Assembly (NCBI RefSeq): GCF_900176425.1
Contig: NZ_FWXS01000002.1
Coordinates: forward strand, 372,001 to 436,000
Direction of reading: 5' to 3'
Length of the DNA: 64,000 nucleotides
Source of the DNA: Moheibacter sediminis
GTDB lineage: Bacteria; Bacteroidota; Bacteroidia; Flavobacteriales; Weeksellaceae
Below are positions 1 through 9,339 of the stretch, in pieces. Within the stretch, counting starts at the first letter, position 1; each line of letters begins with the position of its first letter. A program made the translations under genes and the position numbers. The notes under the pieces were generated by a model. It had not been told where the DNA came from and searched no databases. It saw only the letters and a program-made list of their open reading frames with translations.

Positions 1-584
1 GTTCCGTAAGCCATCGCTGCGATGGCTTGAGCTCCTCCAATTTTATAAATTTCTGTGATTCCTAAATTTGTTGCTGTGTATAAAATTGCAGGATTGATTT
101 GTCCATTTTCGTCACATGGGGTGCAGAGAATGATTCTTTTACAACCTGCAATCTGGGCCGGAATCCCCAACATCAAAATTGTTGAAAATAGTGGAGCTGA
201 ACCTCCGGGAATGTATAATCCTACATTTTCTATGGGTACAGATTTTCTCCAGCAACTTACGCCTTTCATCGTTTCAACTGATAATTCTGAATTTATTTGG
301 GATAAATGAAATTTTTTAATATTTGCCGCTGCTATTGAAATTGCAGTTTTGAGTTCAGAATAAATTTTCCCTGATGCTGATTCAATTTCTGTTTGAGATA
401 CTATTAAGTTTTCGAGATTTACTTTATCAAATTTCAATGCAAAATTTTTTAAGGCTTTGTCTCCACTTATTTTAACTTCATCAATTATTTGTTTAACTAA
501 TTCTTCTAAGTTTTCTGAATCTAGAACTGGTCTTTTTACCAAATTATCCCATTCGGACTGAGGTGGATTTTTATATAATTTCAT
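1..584 (-). CDS. hisD: Histidinol dehydrogenase, N-terminal part (gene runs off the window)
   Basis: HisD oxidises L-histidinol to L-histidine in two NAD-dependent steps, the last reactions of histidine biosynthesis, in the cytoplasm. The ATG is at 584 and the frame stays open to base 1, giving about 194 residues of a family normally near 430, so the C-terminal half lies outside. The N-terminus starts MKLYKNPPQSEWDNL. The family-typical stretch with VGLYIPGG and, further on, IGGAQAIAAMAYGT is readable. It starts 17 nt after the hisG stop on the same strand, so the two are cotranscribed. Seen: frame and motifs; known: HisD function. Confidence 0.95.
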   Translation of the reverse strand, partial: MKLYKNPPQSEWDNLVKRPVLDSENLEELVKQIIDEVKISGDKALKNFALKFDKVNLENLIVSQTEIESASGKIYSELKTAISIAAANIKKFHLSQINSELSVETMKGVSCWRKSVPIENVGLYIPGGSAPLFSTILMLGIPAQIAGCKRIILCTPCDENGQINPAILYTATNLGITEIYKIGGAQAIAAMAYG

Positions 585-601
585 TTCAATAAATTTTCAG
601 A

Positions 602-1459
602 TTAAACAATCATTTTTTCGATTGGCACAACAAGAATCCCTTGCGCACCAGCCTCTTTTAGCTCGTCAATTACATCCCAAAATTTATCTTCACTGATTAC
701 AGAATGTAAACTGCTCCAACCTTCTTGAGCCAAAGGAAGAATCGTAGGGCTGTTCATTCCCGGAAGAATTTTTTTAATTTTTTCTAATTTTTCATCCGGA
801 GCATTGAGAAGTATGTATTTGTTTTCTTTTGCATTTCTGACGGAGCGGATTCGGAATAATAATTTCTCCAGAATTTGTTGTTTATTTACTTCTAAATCCG
901 GGTTAGCAACCAAAATCGCCTGACTATCCATTACTTTTACGACTTCCTTCAATCCGTTTGAAAGCAAAGTACTTCCACTGCTTACGATATCACAAATTCC
1001 ATCAGAAAGACCAATTCCCGGAGCAATTTCAACACTTCCGGATATGATTTCAATGTTTGTGTGGATGTCATTATTTCGAAAAAAACCTGATAAGATATTT
1101 GGATAAGAAGTGGCAACGCGTTTGTTGTTGAAAAAACTTAGTCCTTGGTAATCAACATCCTTCGAAACAGCTAAACTTAGACGGCAGGCAGAAAATCCTA
1201 GTTTTTCAATTGAATTAATGTTTTTTAGACTTTCTGCAAATACATTTTCGCCTATGATTCCTATGTCAGCTACCTTTTGTTCCACATATTGAGGTATGTC
1301 ATCGTCTCTCAGAAAGAGTATTTCCAATGGAAAATTGGTAGATTCTGTAATTAATTTCCCACCGCCATTTGGGAATTTAATTCCGCATTCTTCTAATAAT
1401 TTGATTGATTTTTCGCTAAGCCTGCCATTTTTTTGAAGGGCAATTTTCAGTTTACTCAT
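602..1459 (-). CDS. hisG: ATP phosphoribosyltransferase, long form
   Basis: First and committed enzyme of histidine biosynthesis, condensing ATP with PRPP. The product has 285 residues and starts MSKLKIALQKNGRLSEKS. At this length it is the long HisG type with a C-terminal ACT-like regulatory domain (about residues 210-285), so no HisZ partner is needed and feedback inhibition by histidine is expected. The phosphoribosyl-binding region with DIVSSGSTLLSNGL lies near residues 157-170. It is the first structural gene after a His-rich leader peptide and an intrinsic terminator (1503-1621), and is followed by hisD. Confidence 0.96.
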   Translation of the reverse strand: MSKLKIALQKNGRLSEKSIKLLEECGIKFPNGGGKLITESTNFPLEILFLRDDDIPQYVEQKVADIGIIGENVFAESLKNINSIEKLGFSACRLSLAVSKDVDYQGLSFFNNKRVATSYPNILSGFFRNNDIHTNIEIISGSVEIAPGIGLSDGICDIVSSGSTLLSNGLKEVVKVMDSQAILVANPDLEVNKQQILEKLLFRIRSVRNAKENKYILLNAPDEKLEKIKKILPGMNSPTILPLAQEGWSSLHSVISEDKFWDVIDELKEAGAQGILVVPIEKMIV

Positions 1460-1502
1460 TGTTTTTTAATTAAATGTCTGAGTAAATCTGTGAAAAGTCT
1501 TA

Positions 1503-1537
1503 AAAGAAAAATCCCGTTTGATTTACTCAAACGGGAT
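1503..1537 (-). terminator. Intrinsic terminator in the his leader (attenuator stem)
   Basis: Bases 1511-1521 (ATCCCGTTTGA) pair perfectly with 1527-1537 (TCAAACGGGAT) around a 5-nt loop. On the minus strand this 11-bp stem is followed by a T-rich run (complement of 1503-1510). It lies between a His-rich leader peptide and hisG, so it must be conditionally read through for hisG to be expressed. This fits the terminator of a transcription attenuator. The competing antiterminator pairing was not resolved. Confidence 0.85.
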
Positions 1538-1567
1538 TAGATATTTTGAAGTTACAGCATATCCTTA

Positions 1568-1621
1568 TCAGCTCGCTTGAGGGCAAGTATGAAAATGATG
1601 ATGATGTAATTGAATTGACAT
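1568..1621 (-). CDS. His operon leader peptide (attenuation)
   Basis: A 17-codon frame from ATG at 1621 to TGA at 1568 encodes MSIQLHHHHFHTCPQAS. It has four consecutive histidine codons and a fifth two residues later. It sits between a promoter-like -7 box (1645-1652) and an 11-bp terminator stem (1511-1537), directly upstream of hisG. This is the layout of classical histidine attenuation: ribosome stalling at His codons when charged tRNA-His is scarce should prevent the terminator from forming. Seen: the codons and hairpin; known: his attenuation in enterobacteria; inference: the same mechanism here. Confidence 0.85.
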   Translation of the reverse strand: MSIQLHHHHFHTCPQAS

Positions 1622-1644
1622 TTTTTTGTGTTTTTTAACCAGCA

Positions 1645-1677
1645 CAAATTTATAGTTTATATTTTAATATGTGCAAT
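1645..1677 (-). promoter_or_regulatory. Bacteroidota-type promoter of the his operon
   Basis: Read on the minus strand, TAAATTTG (1652-1645) matches the -7 consensus TAnnTTTG. A TTG (1676-1674) about 21 nt upstream can serve as the -33 element. Transcription would begin near 1638, just ahead of the leader peptide ATG at 1621. Confidence 0.65.
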
Positions 1678-1742
1678 TAATTTATAATAAAAAAAAATCG
1701 GACCAAAAAAACTGATTAATCTATTTCAGTCATTTTTTTGAA

Positions 1743-2315
1743 TTATTCTATCTCAATCCCATATCTATAAAGCAATCCTGCCACTCCATGGATAGAAAAT
1801 TTAGCATATTTAATCTTGTTGCTTTCCGGATGGATTGAATAATTCTGAGCTGTTCTGAAATCGGATTTTTCCAAAGAAGTATTCTCAAAAATTGCTTCAG
1901 ATAGATTAGAATTGTCAAAGACAGACTGATTCAAATTACAATTAGAAAAATCAACTTCTTTCAATTCTGAATTTCGAAAAATTGTTTTTGGAATTTGTAA
2001 CCCATAAAAAGTAGAATGATTTAAAATGCAACTATGAAACTGAAATGAGAGCAAAAATTCGTTGCAATTTTCAAAATTCATCCCTATCATTTTACAGTTT
2101 TCGAAAAGAATATTCTGAAATGAAAGCCCATTTAATTTAGATAAACTCAGATTACAGTCAACAAATTCACAATCGATAAAATTAATTCCTAAAAAATTAA
2201 AATTAGAAAAATCACAAAAAGAAAAAGTACATCTCTCATAATCTCCTTTTGATAAAGGGTTTTCAGATGAATTTATTTTGTCGAAGACTTCTTCTAAAAA
2301 ATATGATTTGTTCAT
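1743..2315 (-). CDS. Pentapeptide-repeat protein, Qnr-like
   Basis: A 190-residue protein starting MNKSYFLEEVFDK. A longer frame from 2384 exists, but its first 23 residues lack family character. Most of the chain follows the pentapeptide pattern with F or L every fifth residue (for example FSNFNFLGINF, FDNSNLSEAIF), which folds into a right-handed quadrilateral beta-helix. The length and the C-terminal tail after the repeats (IHPESNKIKYAKFS, ending GLLYRYGIEIE) resemble Qnr/MfpA-type topoisomerase-protecting proteins. That role is an inference. It is a lone gene on the same strand as the his operon, which starts about 90 nt after its stop. Confidence 0.8.
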   Translation of the reverse strand: MNKSYFLEEVFDKINSSENPLSKGDYERCTFSFCDFSNFNFLGINFIDCEFVDCNLSLSKLNGLSFQNILFENCKMIGMNFENCNEFLLSFQFHSCILNHSTFYGLQIPKTIFRNSELKEVDFSNCNLNQSVFDNSNLSEAIFENTSLEKSDFRTAQNYSIHPESNKIKYAKFSIHGVAGLLYRYGIEIE

Positions 2316-2512
2316 AATTGTAAATTTAATAGTCAATAAAAAAGCGGAATCATTGCTGAAGTCGCTCTGTACTCTATGGTACAAAACCCGGATTTATTAT
2401 TAGAAGATTTGAGAAAGCTAAATCAGTTAAATAACCTATCAAATATATATAATTAAATTACTGGAAGCAGCATTGTATGATTTTAAGTGAAGGAATGTTG
2501 CGTTTTTAATCA

Positions 2513-3229
2513 CTATAAAACTCTTTTATTAATTCTATCGAAAAATTCATTCTTATAGGTGTCTCCTAGTGGCAGGTTTTTGTCGGAAATCCAAACTTCA
2601 TTTGTATCTGTTTTTTCAATTTTATTCATCGAGATCAAATAAGATTTATGAATTTTTACAAATTGATTTTCAGGCAAACTCTCCTCAAAATATTTCAATG
2701 TGTTGTAAGTTACTATCTCCTCATTTCCCAAGTGAATTACAACATAATTTTTGATACTTTCGAGATAAAAAACATCGTCTAATTTTATTTTTTTGAAACG
2801 ATTTTTACCATCTGTTTTTACAAAGAAAAAATCTGCTTCAATTCCCCAAACATTATTTTCAGGTTTTTGAATTCGCGTTTTAACCTTTTCTACCGATTGT
2901 ATAAATCGATTAAAAGAAATAGGCTTCAACAAATAATCTACTGCGTTTAATTCAAATCCATCCAGTGCAAATTGTGCGTAAGCTGTCGTAAAAATGATAT
3001 AAACTTTATCTTTCAATAAAGTGGAAAGCTGAATCCCTGTTAACTCAGGCATTTGAATATCTAAGAATAAAACATCGGGTTTCAATTCCTGAATCAATTG
3101 TAATGCTTCGATTGAATTATTAGAAGCAGCAATGCAATTCAAATCAGGTAATTGCTCTGCATATTTCTGTAAAACCCGCACTGCCGGAGGTTCGTCATCA
3201 ACTATGATGCAACTTAAAATTTTACTCAT
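2513..3229 (-). CDS. LytTR-family response regulator
   Basis: A 238-residue two-component response regulator. The N-terminal receiver domain (about 5-120) has the acidic pair D11-D12, phospho-acceptor D57 in LFLDIQMP, and the conserved Lys in YLLKPI near 102. The C-terminal LytTR DNA-binding domain (about 140-238) contains FVKIHKSYLISMNKI. Its start overlaps the end of the sensor kinase gene by 4 nt (ATGA), implying translational coupling. Likely targets are its own operon and the divergent outer-membrane receptor at 4458; that is an inference from position. Confidence 0.93.
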   Translation of the reverse strand: MSKILSCIIVDDEPPAVRVLQKYAEQLPDLNCIAASNNSIEALQLIQELKPDVLFLDIQMPELTGIQLSTLLKDKVYIIFTTAYAQFALDGFELNAVDYLLKPISFNRFIQSVEKVKTRIQKPENNVWGIEADFFFVKTDGKNRFKKIKLDDVFYLESIKNYVVIHLGNEEIVTYNTLKYFEESLPENQFVKIHKSYLISMNKIEKTDTNEVWISDKNLPLGDTYKNEFFDRINKRVL

Positions 3230-4281
3230 TGGGACAATGGGATATTTAGTTCAATTTTATAAAAATCATTTGCGTCCTGAACTTCTAAGGTATAATTTTT
3301 CTGAAACAAAAGTTCTAACCGCTGTCGTACATTCTTATATCCAATGCCGGATTCATCATAATTTTCAGACAATTTATAGGAATTTTCTACCCGAAACAAA
3401 AGACGGTTTTCTTTTGTTTTCAGATCAATCCTGATAGGTTTGAAATTGTCATTAGAGATTCCATGTTTCAAAGCATTTTCCACAAAATGAATCAATAACA
3501 AAGATGGGATTGTCACGAAATTATTATGGTTCTCATACTGAAATTCAACGGCAATCTGATTGTCAAATCTTCTTGAAAACAAATCTATATAATTTTGAAT
3601 GAATTGAATTTCGCTTTCCAGAGAAACTTCGTCTTTTTCATTTTCATAAGTCACATAACGCAGCATATCGGATAGTTTCAGGACATCTTCTGCTATTTTA
3701 GGTTGTGTGTCCATCAGATCCGAGTAGAAACTGTTGAGCGTATTAAATAAAAAATGTGGACTCAACTGATTCTTTAGATTTTGCAGTTCTGCGTGTTTAT
3801 TCTCAAGTTGCAGCTCATTGATTCTTTGTGCATTGTCCCAAATAATTTTTAGGAAATAAAAAACAAAACTAAATAAAATGATGCGGACAGAATAATAAGA
3901 ATTATCGTAAACATAGTAAGGTGTGAGTTGAGACTGTATTGGGTAATTATGATTTCCGGTGATTTGATAAATGATAATTTCTTCTATAATGTGTCTTAAT
4001 CCCGGGAATAAAAACAATAGAAAAACTTGTCCCAGTATCAATAAAAACCATTTCTTTTGAGGAATGGTTTTCGGGCATATCCATAAATAATTTATGTAAA
4101 AAACAATCATTTGCAAAAGCGAAAACCCTATTTCCTGCAAGGTTGACCATAAAAGAGGTAAACTTTTGTCACTGTTCAGTTTTTCAAATAAAATATTCAT
4201 TCCGAAGAACAATACCCAAAATCCCAGATGAACTGATATTTCTTGCTGTTTTTTCATCTTGTAAAAATAAGCTGAAAACAA
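3226..4281 (-). CDS. LytS-like sensor histidine kinase (His_kinase family)
   Basis: A 351-residue inner-membrane kinase. About four hydrophobic segments occupy residues 15-150, followed by a short coiled coil and the His_kinase motif QLSPHFLFNTLN with phospho-accepting H176. The HATPase domain follows, with the N-box LIHFVENALKHG and a G-box GIGYKNVRQRLELLF. There is no obvious extracytoplasmic sensory domain, so the signal may be sensed within the membrane. A second possible start is M9 (MKKQQEIS). It forms an operon with the LytTR regulator and is divergent from the receptor gene. Confidence 0.92.
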   Translation of the reverse strand: MFSAYFYKMKKQQEISVHLGFWVLFFGMNILFEKLNSDKSLPLLWSTLQEIGFSLLQMIVFYINYLWICPKTIPQKKWFLLILGQVFLLFLFPGLRHIIEEIIIYQITGNHNYPIQSQLTPYYVYDNSYYSVRIILFSFVFYFLKIIWDNAQRINELQLENKHAELQNLKNQLSPHFLFNTLNSFYSDLMDTQPKIAEDVLKLSDMLRYVTYENEKDEVSLESEIQFIQNYIDLFSRRFDNQIAVEFQYENHNNFVTIPSLLLIHFVENALKHGISNDNFKPIRIDLKTKENRLLFRVENSYKLSENYDESGIGYKNVRQRLELLFQKNYTLEVQDANDFYKIELNIPLSQ

Positions 4282-4457
4282 TAGGTTTTTCTTATTTATA
4301 AATCTAACTCAACCAAACTTTATATGAAATGCCTTTTTCACACAACCAAACTTTTCATAGAATCAATCTCCGTTTTTGTTTTATAAAATAGCTGTAACAT
4401 CCTTTATAAATTATTCGTCTTTTGGAAGATTATAAACTTGCATCATAATTTAATAAA

Positions 4458-6833
4458 ATGAAAAAAATATTGGTTTTGGCCTTTGTGCAATTATGCCTTC
4501 TACAGTTAAATGCGCAAGAGCTTGTAAAAGGAAAGGTAGTTGATGAACAAACAAATGAAACAGTCTTGTTTGCTGATATCTCTGTATTTGAAAAAGAAAA
4601 CAAGCAGTTTGTTGATACATTTTATACGGATGAAAATGGAAATTTTGAGTTTGAATTAAACCAAAATCCAACCGCGTTTTATTTAGAAATCGAATCCATA
4701 GGTTACGAATCGCAAACTTATGTCATCGAAAATCAAAATCCGATTCTCATTAAACTGAAAACTGATAAAAGCATTGAGCTTTCCGCCGCTGTGATTTCCG
4801 CAAAGAAAAAAGCGATTTCAATCAAAGGAGACAAAATCATTTATGATGTCGAACAAATGGGTATTTCGGACGGGAACAATGGATTGGAAACCATGCAGCA
4901 ACTGCCGGGAATCAGCCTTGATAAAGATGAAAATTTAAAATTCAGAGGAAGTACAGGCATTCAAATAATGATAAATGGCAAAAAATCAATGCTTCAGGGA
5001 GATGCCTTACGGGAATTCATCCGTTCCCTGAAAGGAGATGACATAAAATCTGTAGAAATCATTTCTCAGCCTTCGGCACGGTATGAAGCATCCGGAACGA
5101 CAGGGATACTAAACATTGTTTTGAAAAGAAATATTTCTCAAACTTTAGGAGGAAATATTTACACATACGCAGGATATGGCGAATATTTCAAACACCAGAC
5201 GGGAGGTCGTTTTTTTTATAATGACGAAAAATGGAGTATCAATGCAAGTGGTTCTTATTACAAAGGGAAGTCTTTTAATGACCGTGAAGTTAATCAGACC
5301 ATCGAATTAGAAAATGGCCAAAGAAATATATTACAAACCAACTATTGGCTTCCCGAAACCGAAAGCAAAAGTTTTAATTTGGGCGTGGAAAGAAAACTGA
5401 ATAAAAATCAACTCATCAGCACCGAATGGCAAATTTATACCGAAAGAGGAACTGAACTCACCAACGGGAAAACATTGGATTATCTGAATAGTGAGTTGCA
5501 GAATGAAGTTAATCTGCTCAAAAACGTAAAAACGCCCATAGATCAGATTTCGGGTAATTTATTTTACAACTTCACCTCCGACAGCTTGAAGACCAAAATT
5601 GATGCACAAATTAACTACAGTTATTACGAAAAGTCGATCAATGGATTTCAAAGAAATGATTTTTCCAGCGGCGCCTTCAATCAATTAGATGGTCTGAATA
5701 AAACCAATTACAATCTGATGAATGCGCAAGTTGACTGGAATCAAAAACTTTCCGAAAGATTGAATTTAGAAGCCGGTGCAAAATTTTCATATGTCGATAT
5801 GGATTATTTCAATCAGTACACAGCCGAGGAAGGGAACAACTTTATAATTCCGGATAGTTTGATGGTTAACGATTTTCTATACAAAGAAAAACTTACTTCA
5901 GCTTATTCTCAGTTGAACTATACTATTGAGAAGTGGACTTTTCTGGCTGGCTTACGAATGGAAAATTACAATTACGAGGCAATTTCACAAGTTAATAATC
6001 AAACTAACAAAGACAATTATACAAATTGGTTTCCATCAGCTTCCGTGAGTTATCAGAATGACAATCATCAATATCGTTTGAGCTATAGCAGGAGAATTTC
6101 CAGACCAAGTTACCTGGGATTGAATCCTTATTATCAATATTTGGATGCCTACAGTATAGAAAAAGGAAACCCTGCCCTGAAGCCTGAATTTTATGATAGT
6201 TTTGAAATTAATTACATCTATAAAAATTCTCTTTCATTTGGACTTTATGGTTATCTGTACAAGGATGGATTTGTCAATGTAATAGATTATCAAGATTCAG
6301 AAAACTATAACATTATTTATGAAAGCAATGCTTCGAGCGGTTCCCGATTTGGTTTTTCTGCAAGCATACCATACGAGCTCGGAAAATGGTGGACGATGCA
6401 GTTCAGTCTGGATGCTTACTTATCTGATGAAAAATCAGAAATTCCAAATTACGCTTATGAAGGAAATGGCTATGGGTATGAAGTCAATATGTACCATCGG
6501 TTTAATTTACCCAAAAGTTGGATATTTACATTGAGCGGATTTTTGAGTGGTCGAAATCAAACCCCGACAGGGTATAGGCCATTGTTGTATGATTTCAGCA
6601 CTTCCGTTAAGAAGTCTTTTATGGAGGATAAATTAGAATTTGCTGCAGGGTGTTCCAATATCCTTAAAAAAAGCATGTATAATAATTATTCAACTGTGGA
6701 CAATGTCAAAACACATTGGATCAACAAATGGGAAACAAGAAGATTTTATTTACAGCTAACCTATAGATTTGGCGGGAATAAAGAGAAAAAAGTAAAGAAT
6801 ACTTCACTCGATGAGGAAAAAAGCAGAATGTAA
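4458..6833 (+). CDS. Outer-membrane beta-barrel receptor (OMP_b-brl_3, TonB-receptor-like)
   Basis: A 791-residue outer-membrane protein with a signal peptide (MKKILVLAFVQLCLLQLNAQ). A carboxypeptidase-regulatory-like beta-sandwich follows (about 22-100), then a plug-like region (about 110-225) with GLETMQQLPGISLDKD and ARYEASGTTGILNIVLKR, then a C-terminal barrel. This is the TonB-receptor-like family common in Bacteroidota. No SusD partner lies next to it, so glycan uptake is not indicated; the substrate is unknown. It is transcribed divergently from the LytS/LytTR pair, which may control it. Confidence 0.88.
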   Translation: MKKILVLAFVQLCLLQLNAQELVKGKVVDEQTNETVLFADISVFEKENKQFVDTFYTDENGNFEFELNQNPTAFYLEIESIGYESQTYVIENQNPILIKLKTDKSIELSAAVISAKKKAISIKGDKIIYDVEQMGISDGNNGLETMQQLPGISLDKDENLKFRGSTGIQIMINGKKSMLQGDALREFIRSLKGDDIKSVEIISQPSARYEASGTTGILNIVLKRNISQTLGGNIYTYAGYGEYFKHQTGGRFFYNDEKWSINASGSYYKGKSFNDREVNQTIELENGQRNILQTNYWLPETESKSFNLGVERKLNKNQLISTEWQIYTERGTELTNGKTLDYLNSELQNEVNLLKNVKTPIDQISGNLFYNFTSDSLKTKIDAQINYSYYEKSINGFQRNDFSSGAFNQLDGLNKTNYNLMNAQVDWNQKLSERLNLEAGAKFSYVDMDYFNQYTAEEGNNFIIPDSLMVNDFLYKEKLTSAYSQLNYTIEKWTFLAGLRMENYNYEAISQVNNQTNKDNYTNWFPSASVSYQNDNHQYRLSYSRRISRPSYLGLNPYYQYLDAYSIEKGNPALKPEFYDSFEINYIYKNSLSFGLYGYLYKDGFVNVIDYQDSENYNIIYESNASSGSRFGFSASIPYELGKWWTMQFSLDAYLSDEKSEIPNYAYEGNGYGYEVNMYHRFNLPKSWIFTLSGFLSGRNQTPTGYRPLLYDFSTSVKKSFMEDKLEFAAGCSNILKKSMYNNYSTVDNVKTHWINKWETRRFYLQLTYRFGGNKEKKVKNTSLDEEKSRM

Positions 6834-7052
6834 TTGAATCAACTCAAGCATTATCTAATCTTCAATACTTTGTAACTGAAAAATTATTTTAAATTTCTTG
6901 GAAGAGGTACTTCAGGTTCATATTTAATATTAAACGAAATACCATTAATAATTCTAAAAAGAAAAAATGAATGCAGTTGTAAAATACAGGCTCTCAATTT
7001 TGCTGTGAACCATGCTGTTTTACAAGGTTTTTTCTCATCAAAGAATTTGTAT

Positions 7053-7970
7053 TTAGTTGAACGACTGTCTGAACTCCAATGGTGTTTGATTGGTTTTTTG
7101 TTTGAAAAGCTTACTGAAAGACTGAGAATGCTCGAAACCTAATTCATAGGCTATCTGACTGATAGAAAGACCGGTTGTGGATAGTTTTTCCTTGGCGTAG
7201 TCAATCAATTTGTTCTGAATATGCTGTTGGGTATTTTGCAGGGTATGCAATCTTAAAAGCGTTCCTAAATAATTTGGAGAAATATTTAGTTGTTCGGCTA
7301 TGCTTGTAACCGTAGGCAGGCCTTGTTCCGGTAATGGATCGCTTTCAAAATAATCACTAAGCAGTTTTTCAAATCGCTCTACCAGTTCATAGTTAGATTT
7401 TTTACGCGTGATGAATTGTCTTTCATAAAAACGTTCTGCATAAATGAGTAAAATTTCCAATTGTGCCACAATAAGCTCCTGGCTGAATTTGTCTATGTTT
7501 GATTGGTACTCCTGCTCTATTTTCAGAAGAATTTCAACGATGATATTTTCTTCTTTATCAGACAGAAAAAGCGCTTCATTGACCGCATACTGGAAAAAGT
7601 CAAATGATTTGATTTTTTTGACCAAAGGGGTATTCCATAAGAAATCAGGATGCACGAGCAGTAGCCAGCCGGTAGGTTCTGCAACAATATCCGGGTTAAC
7701 TTCTATTTTCAGGAATTGAAGTGGTGCGATAAAGGACAAAACCCCGGAATCAAAGTCATATTCCTGCTGCCCGTAATTGAATTTTGCATTGACATTCCGC
7801 TTTAAACCGATAGTATAAAAATTCTGTATCCATTTCACATTTGTTTCATCAAAGGGATAGGAAACCTTGCTGTAATCAATCAGACTGATCAAAGGATGAT
7901 CAGGGTGAGGAAGGTTGCAGAATTTATGAAATTCAGCTATCGAATTAAGGCGGAATGTTTTTTCCATCAT
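7053..7970 (-). CDS. AraC-family transcriptional regulator
   Basis: A 305-residue regulator. The N-terminal part (about 1-190) is a cupin-like AraC ligand domain beginning MMEKTFRLNSIAEFHKFC. The C-terminal 100 residues form the double helix-turn-helix, with SPNYLGTLLR and SISQIAYELGFEHSQSFSKLFKQ, ending TPLEFRQSFN. It is the last gene of a three-gene minus-strand run after the SDR and Atu4866-like genes (29-nt gap). This arrangement suggests it controls that operon. Its ligand is unknown. Confidence 0.93.
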   Translation of the reverse strand: MMEKTFRLNSIAEFHKFCNLPHPDHPLISLIDYSKVSYPFDETNVKWIQNFYTIGLKRNVNAKFNYGQQEYDFDSGVLSFIAPLQFLKIEVNPDIVAEPTGWLLLVHPDFLWNTPLVKKIKSFDFFQYAVNEALFLSDKEENIIVEILLKIEQEYQSNIDKFSQELIVAQLEILLIYAERFYERQFITRKKSNYELVERFEKLLSDYFESDPLPEQGLPTVTSIAEQLNISPNYLGTLLRLHTLQNTQQHIQNKLIDYAKEKLSTTGLSISQIAYELGFEHSQSFSKLFKQKTNQTPLEFRQSFN

Positions 7971-7999
7971 ACTAATTTAACTTTTTTCTTTGTATAAAA

Positions 8000-8239
8000 T
8001 CATTCCGGCATGTATAAAATTCCGTCTTTAAATTCTCCATCTGCAGTGAAACCCGTGTCGTCTCTGTAATCGATATGATTTCCTTTCACTTGATAGCTGC
8101 CCTGGTAAGCACTTTTGCGGTTACCTCGTGCTTCATCATAGCGATTGCCGGGTAGCAGTTCATGACGGATATATCCATCACCTGTCACCCACATCCCGAT
8201 GTATTCCTGGGTTTCCTCTATCGTTTTGTTATACTCCAT
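8000..8239 (-). CDS. Atu4866-domain protein
   Basis: A 79-residue protein starting MEYNKTIEETQEYIG. A longer frame from 8323 overlaps the upstream SDR gene, so the internal ATG is preferred. Nearly the whole chain matches what I recall of the small Atu4866 beta-barrel family: MWVTGDGYIRHELLPGNRY, an ARGNRKSAY segment and DDTGFTADGEF. Members are about 80 residues and have no firmly assigned activity. They often sit beside oxidoreductases and AraC regulators, as here. Translation probably follows the SDR (about 50-nt gap). Confidence 0.82.
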   Translation of the reverse strand: MEYNKTIEETQEYIGMWVTGDGYIRHELLPGNRYDEARGNRKSAYQGSYQVKGNHIDYRDDTGFTADGEFKDGILYMPE

Positions 8240-8289
8240 GATTGTATTGTTATGGTTTGAACAATTTATTGCCAGCCAGCAGCTAAGCA

Positions 8290-9129
8290 TCAAAATGCAG
8301 TTGACACCGTGTAGTCTTTCCATTGCTCTGCATCTTTTGTGAGGATATCGATTTTATTTTTCATCATTTCATAAGCATCACTACCTAAGAGCAAATGTAC
8401 CGGAGGATTTTTTTCTTTGCTTATGTCAATCAGTACATCAGCTGCTTTTTCAGGATCATTGGGCTGATTACCGTTAATGTTTTCAAGGTGTACAACTTCA
8501 GATGCTCTAGCAGCTTCATAATCAGTGATGATTTGTTTAGGTGTTTTCACAGAACCTTTCGCCAGAAAATCAGTTCTGAAATAGCCCGGATAAACAATGG
8601 TAGCCTTTACATCGAATTCCTTTGCTTCTTCGGCCAACGCTTCGGTGAATCCCGCCACTGCAAATTTGGTCGAACAATAAATTCCCCAGCCCGGGAAACC
8701 TGCAAATAAACCGCCCACAGATGAAATATTAAAAATATGACCCGATCTTTGCTTTCTTAAATAAGGCATTACATTTCGAATCACATTGAGTGTTCCAAAA
8801 ACATTTACATCAAAATTTTCTCGCGATTCCTCGTCAGATAATTCTTCCAAAGTACCTATCTGTCCATAACCCGCATTGTTTACCACCACATCAATACGAC
8901 CAAAATGAGCGATGCTTTTTTCGATCGCATTTTTTACATCACTATCATCCAACAGGTTAATTTCAATTGGTAAAAAGGCATCAGAACCATCCTTAATCTC
9001 ACTTTTTAAAGATTCTACATTTCGGGAGGCGGCAACAACACGATAGTTATTTTTCAGTAGCTTTTTGACCAAAGTAAGCCCCAAACCTTTTGACGCTCCT
9101 GTTACCAACCATACTTTTTTTGCTTCCAT
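8290..9129 (-). CDS. SDR-family oxidoreductase
   Basis: A 279-residue classical short-chain dehydrogenase with a Rossmann fold. It has the NAD(P) motif TGASKGLG near residue 11, NNAGYG, and the catalytic YxxxK in YCSTKFA with its serine in ISSVGG. The basic-looking ASRN segment after the second strand hints at NADPH use, but the substrate is not predictable. It is the first gene of the SDR/Atu4866/AraC run, so the AraC protein may respond to a compound this enzyme processes (inference). Confidence 0.93.
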   Translation of the reverse strand: MEAKKVWLVTGASKGLGLTLVKKLLKNNYRVVAASRNVESLKSEIKDGSDAFLPIEINLLDDSDVKNAIEKSIAHFGRIDVVVNNAGYGQIGTLEELSDEESRENFDVNVFGTLNVIRNVMPYLRKQRSGHIFNISSVGGLFAGFPGWGIYCSTKFAVAGFTEALAEEAKEFDVKATIVYPGYFRTDFLAKGSVKTPKQIITDYEAARASEVVHLENINGNQPNDPEKAADVLIDISKEKNPPVHLLLGSDAYEMMKNKIDILTKDAEQWKDYTVSTAF

Positions 9130-9339
9130 AATTTATTTAATTTGATGAAGCAAAATTGCGGTCTTATAATCTCTTTACCGTAGCCAAATCAACCGAATAT
9201 GTAGTCAAATTGTGAATTTATCATCGACTTGTAGTTCCCGTCATATGATTTAGTTTCCGGGGAATTTAAATATTGTTGAGAGGTATTTCGATTAATCTTC
9301 AAACAAAGAAACCGGAAATTCTAATCTTTATGCAATATA

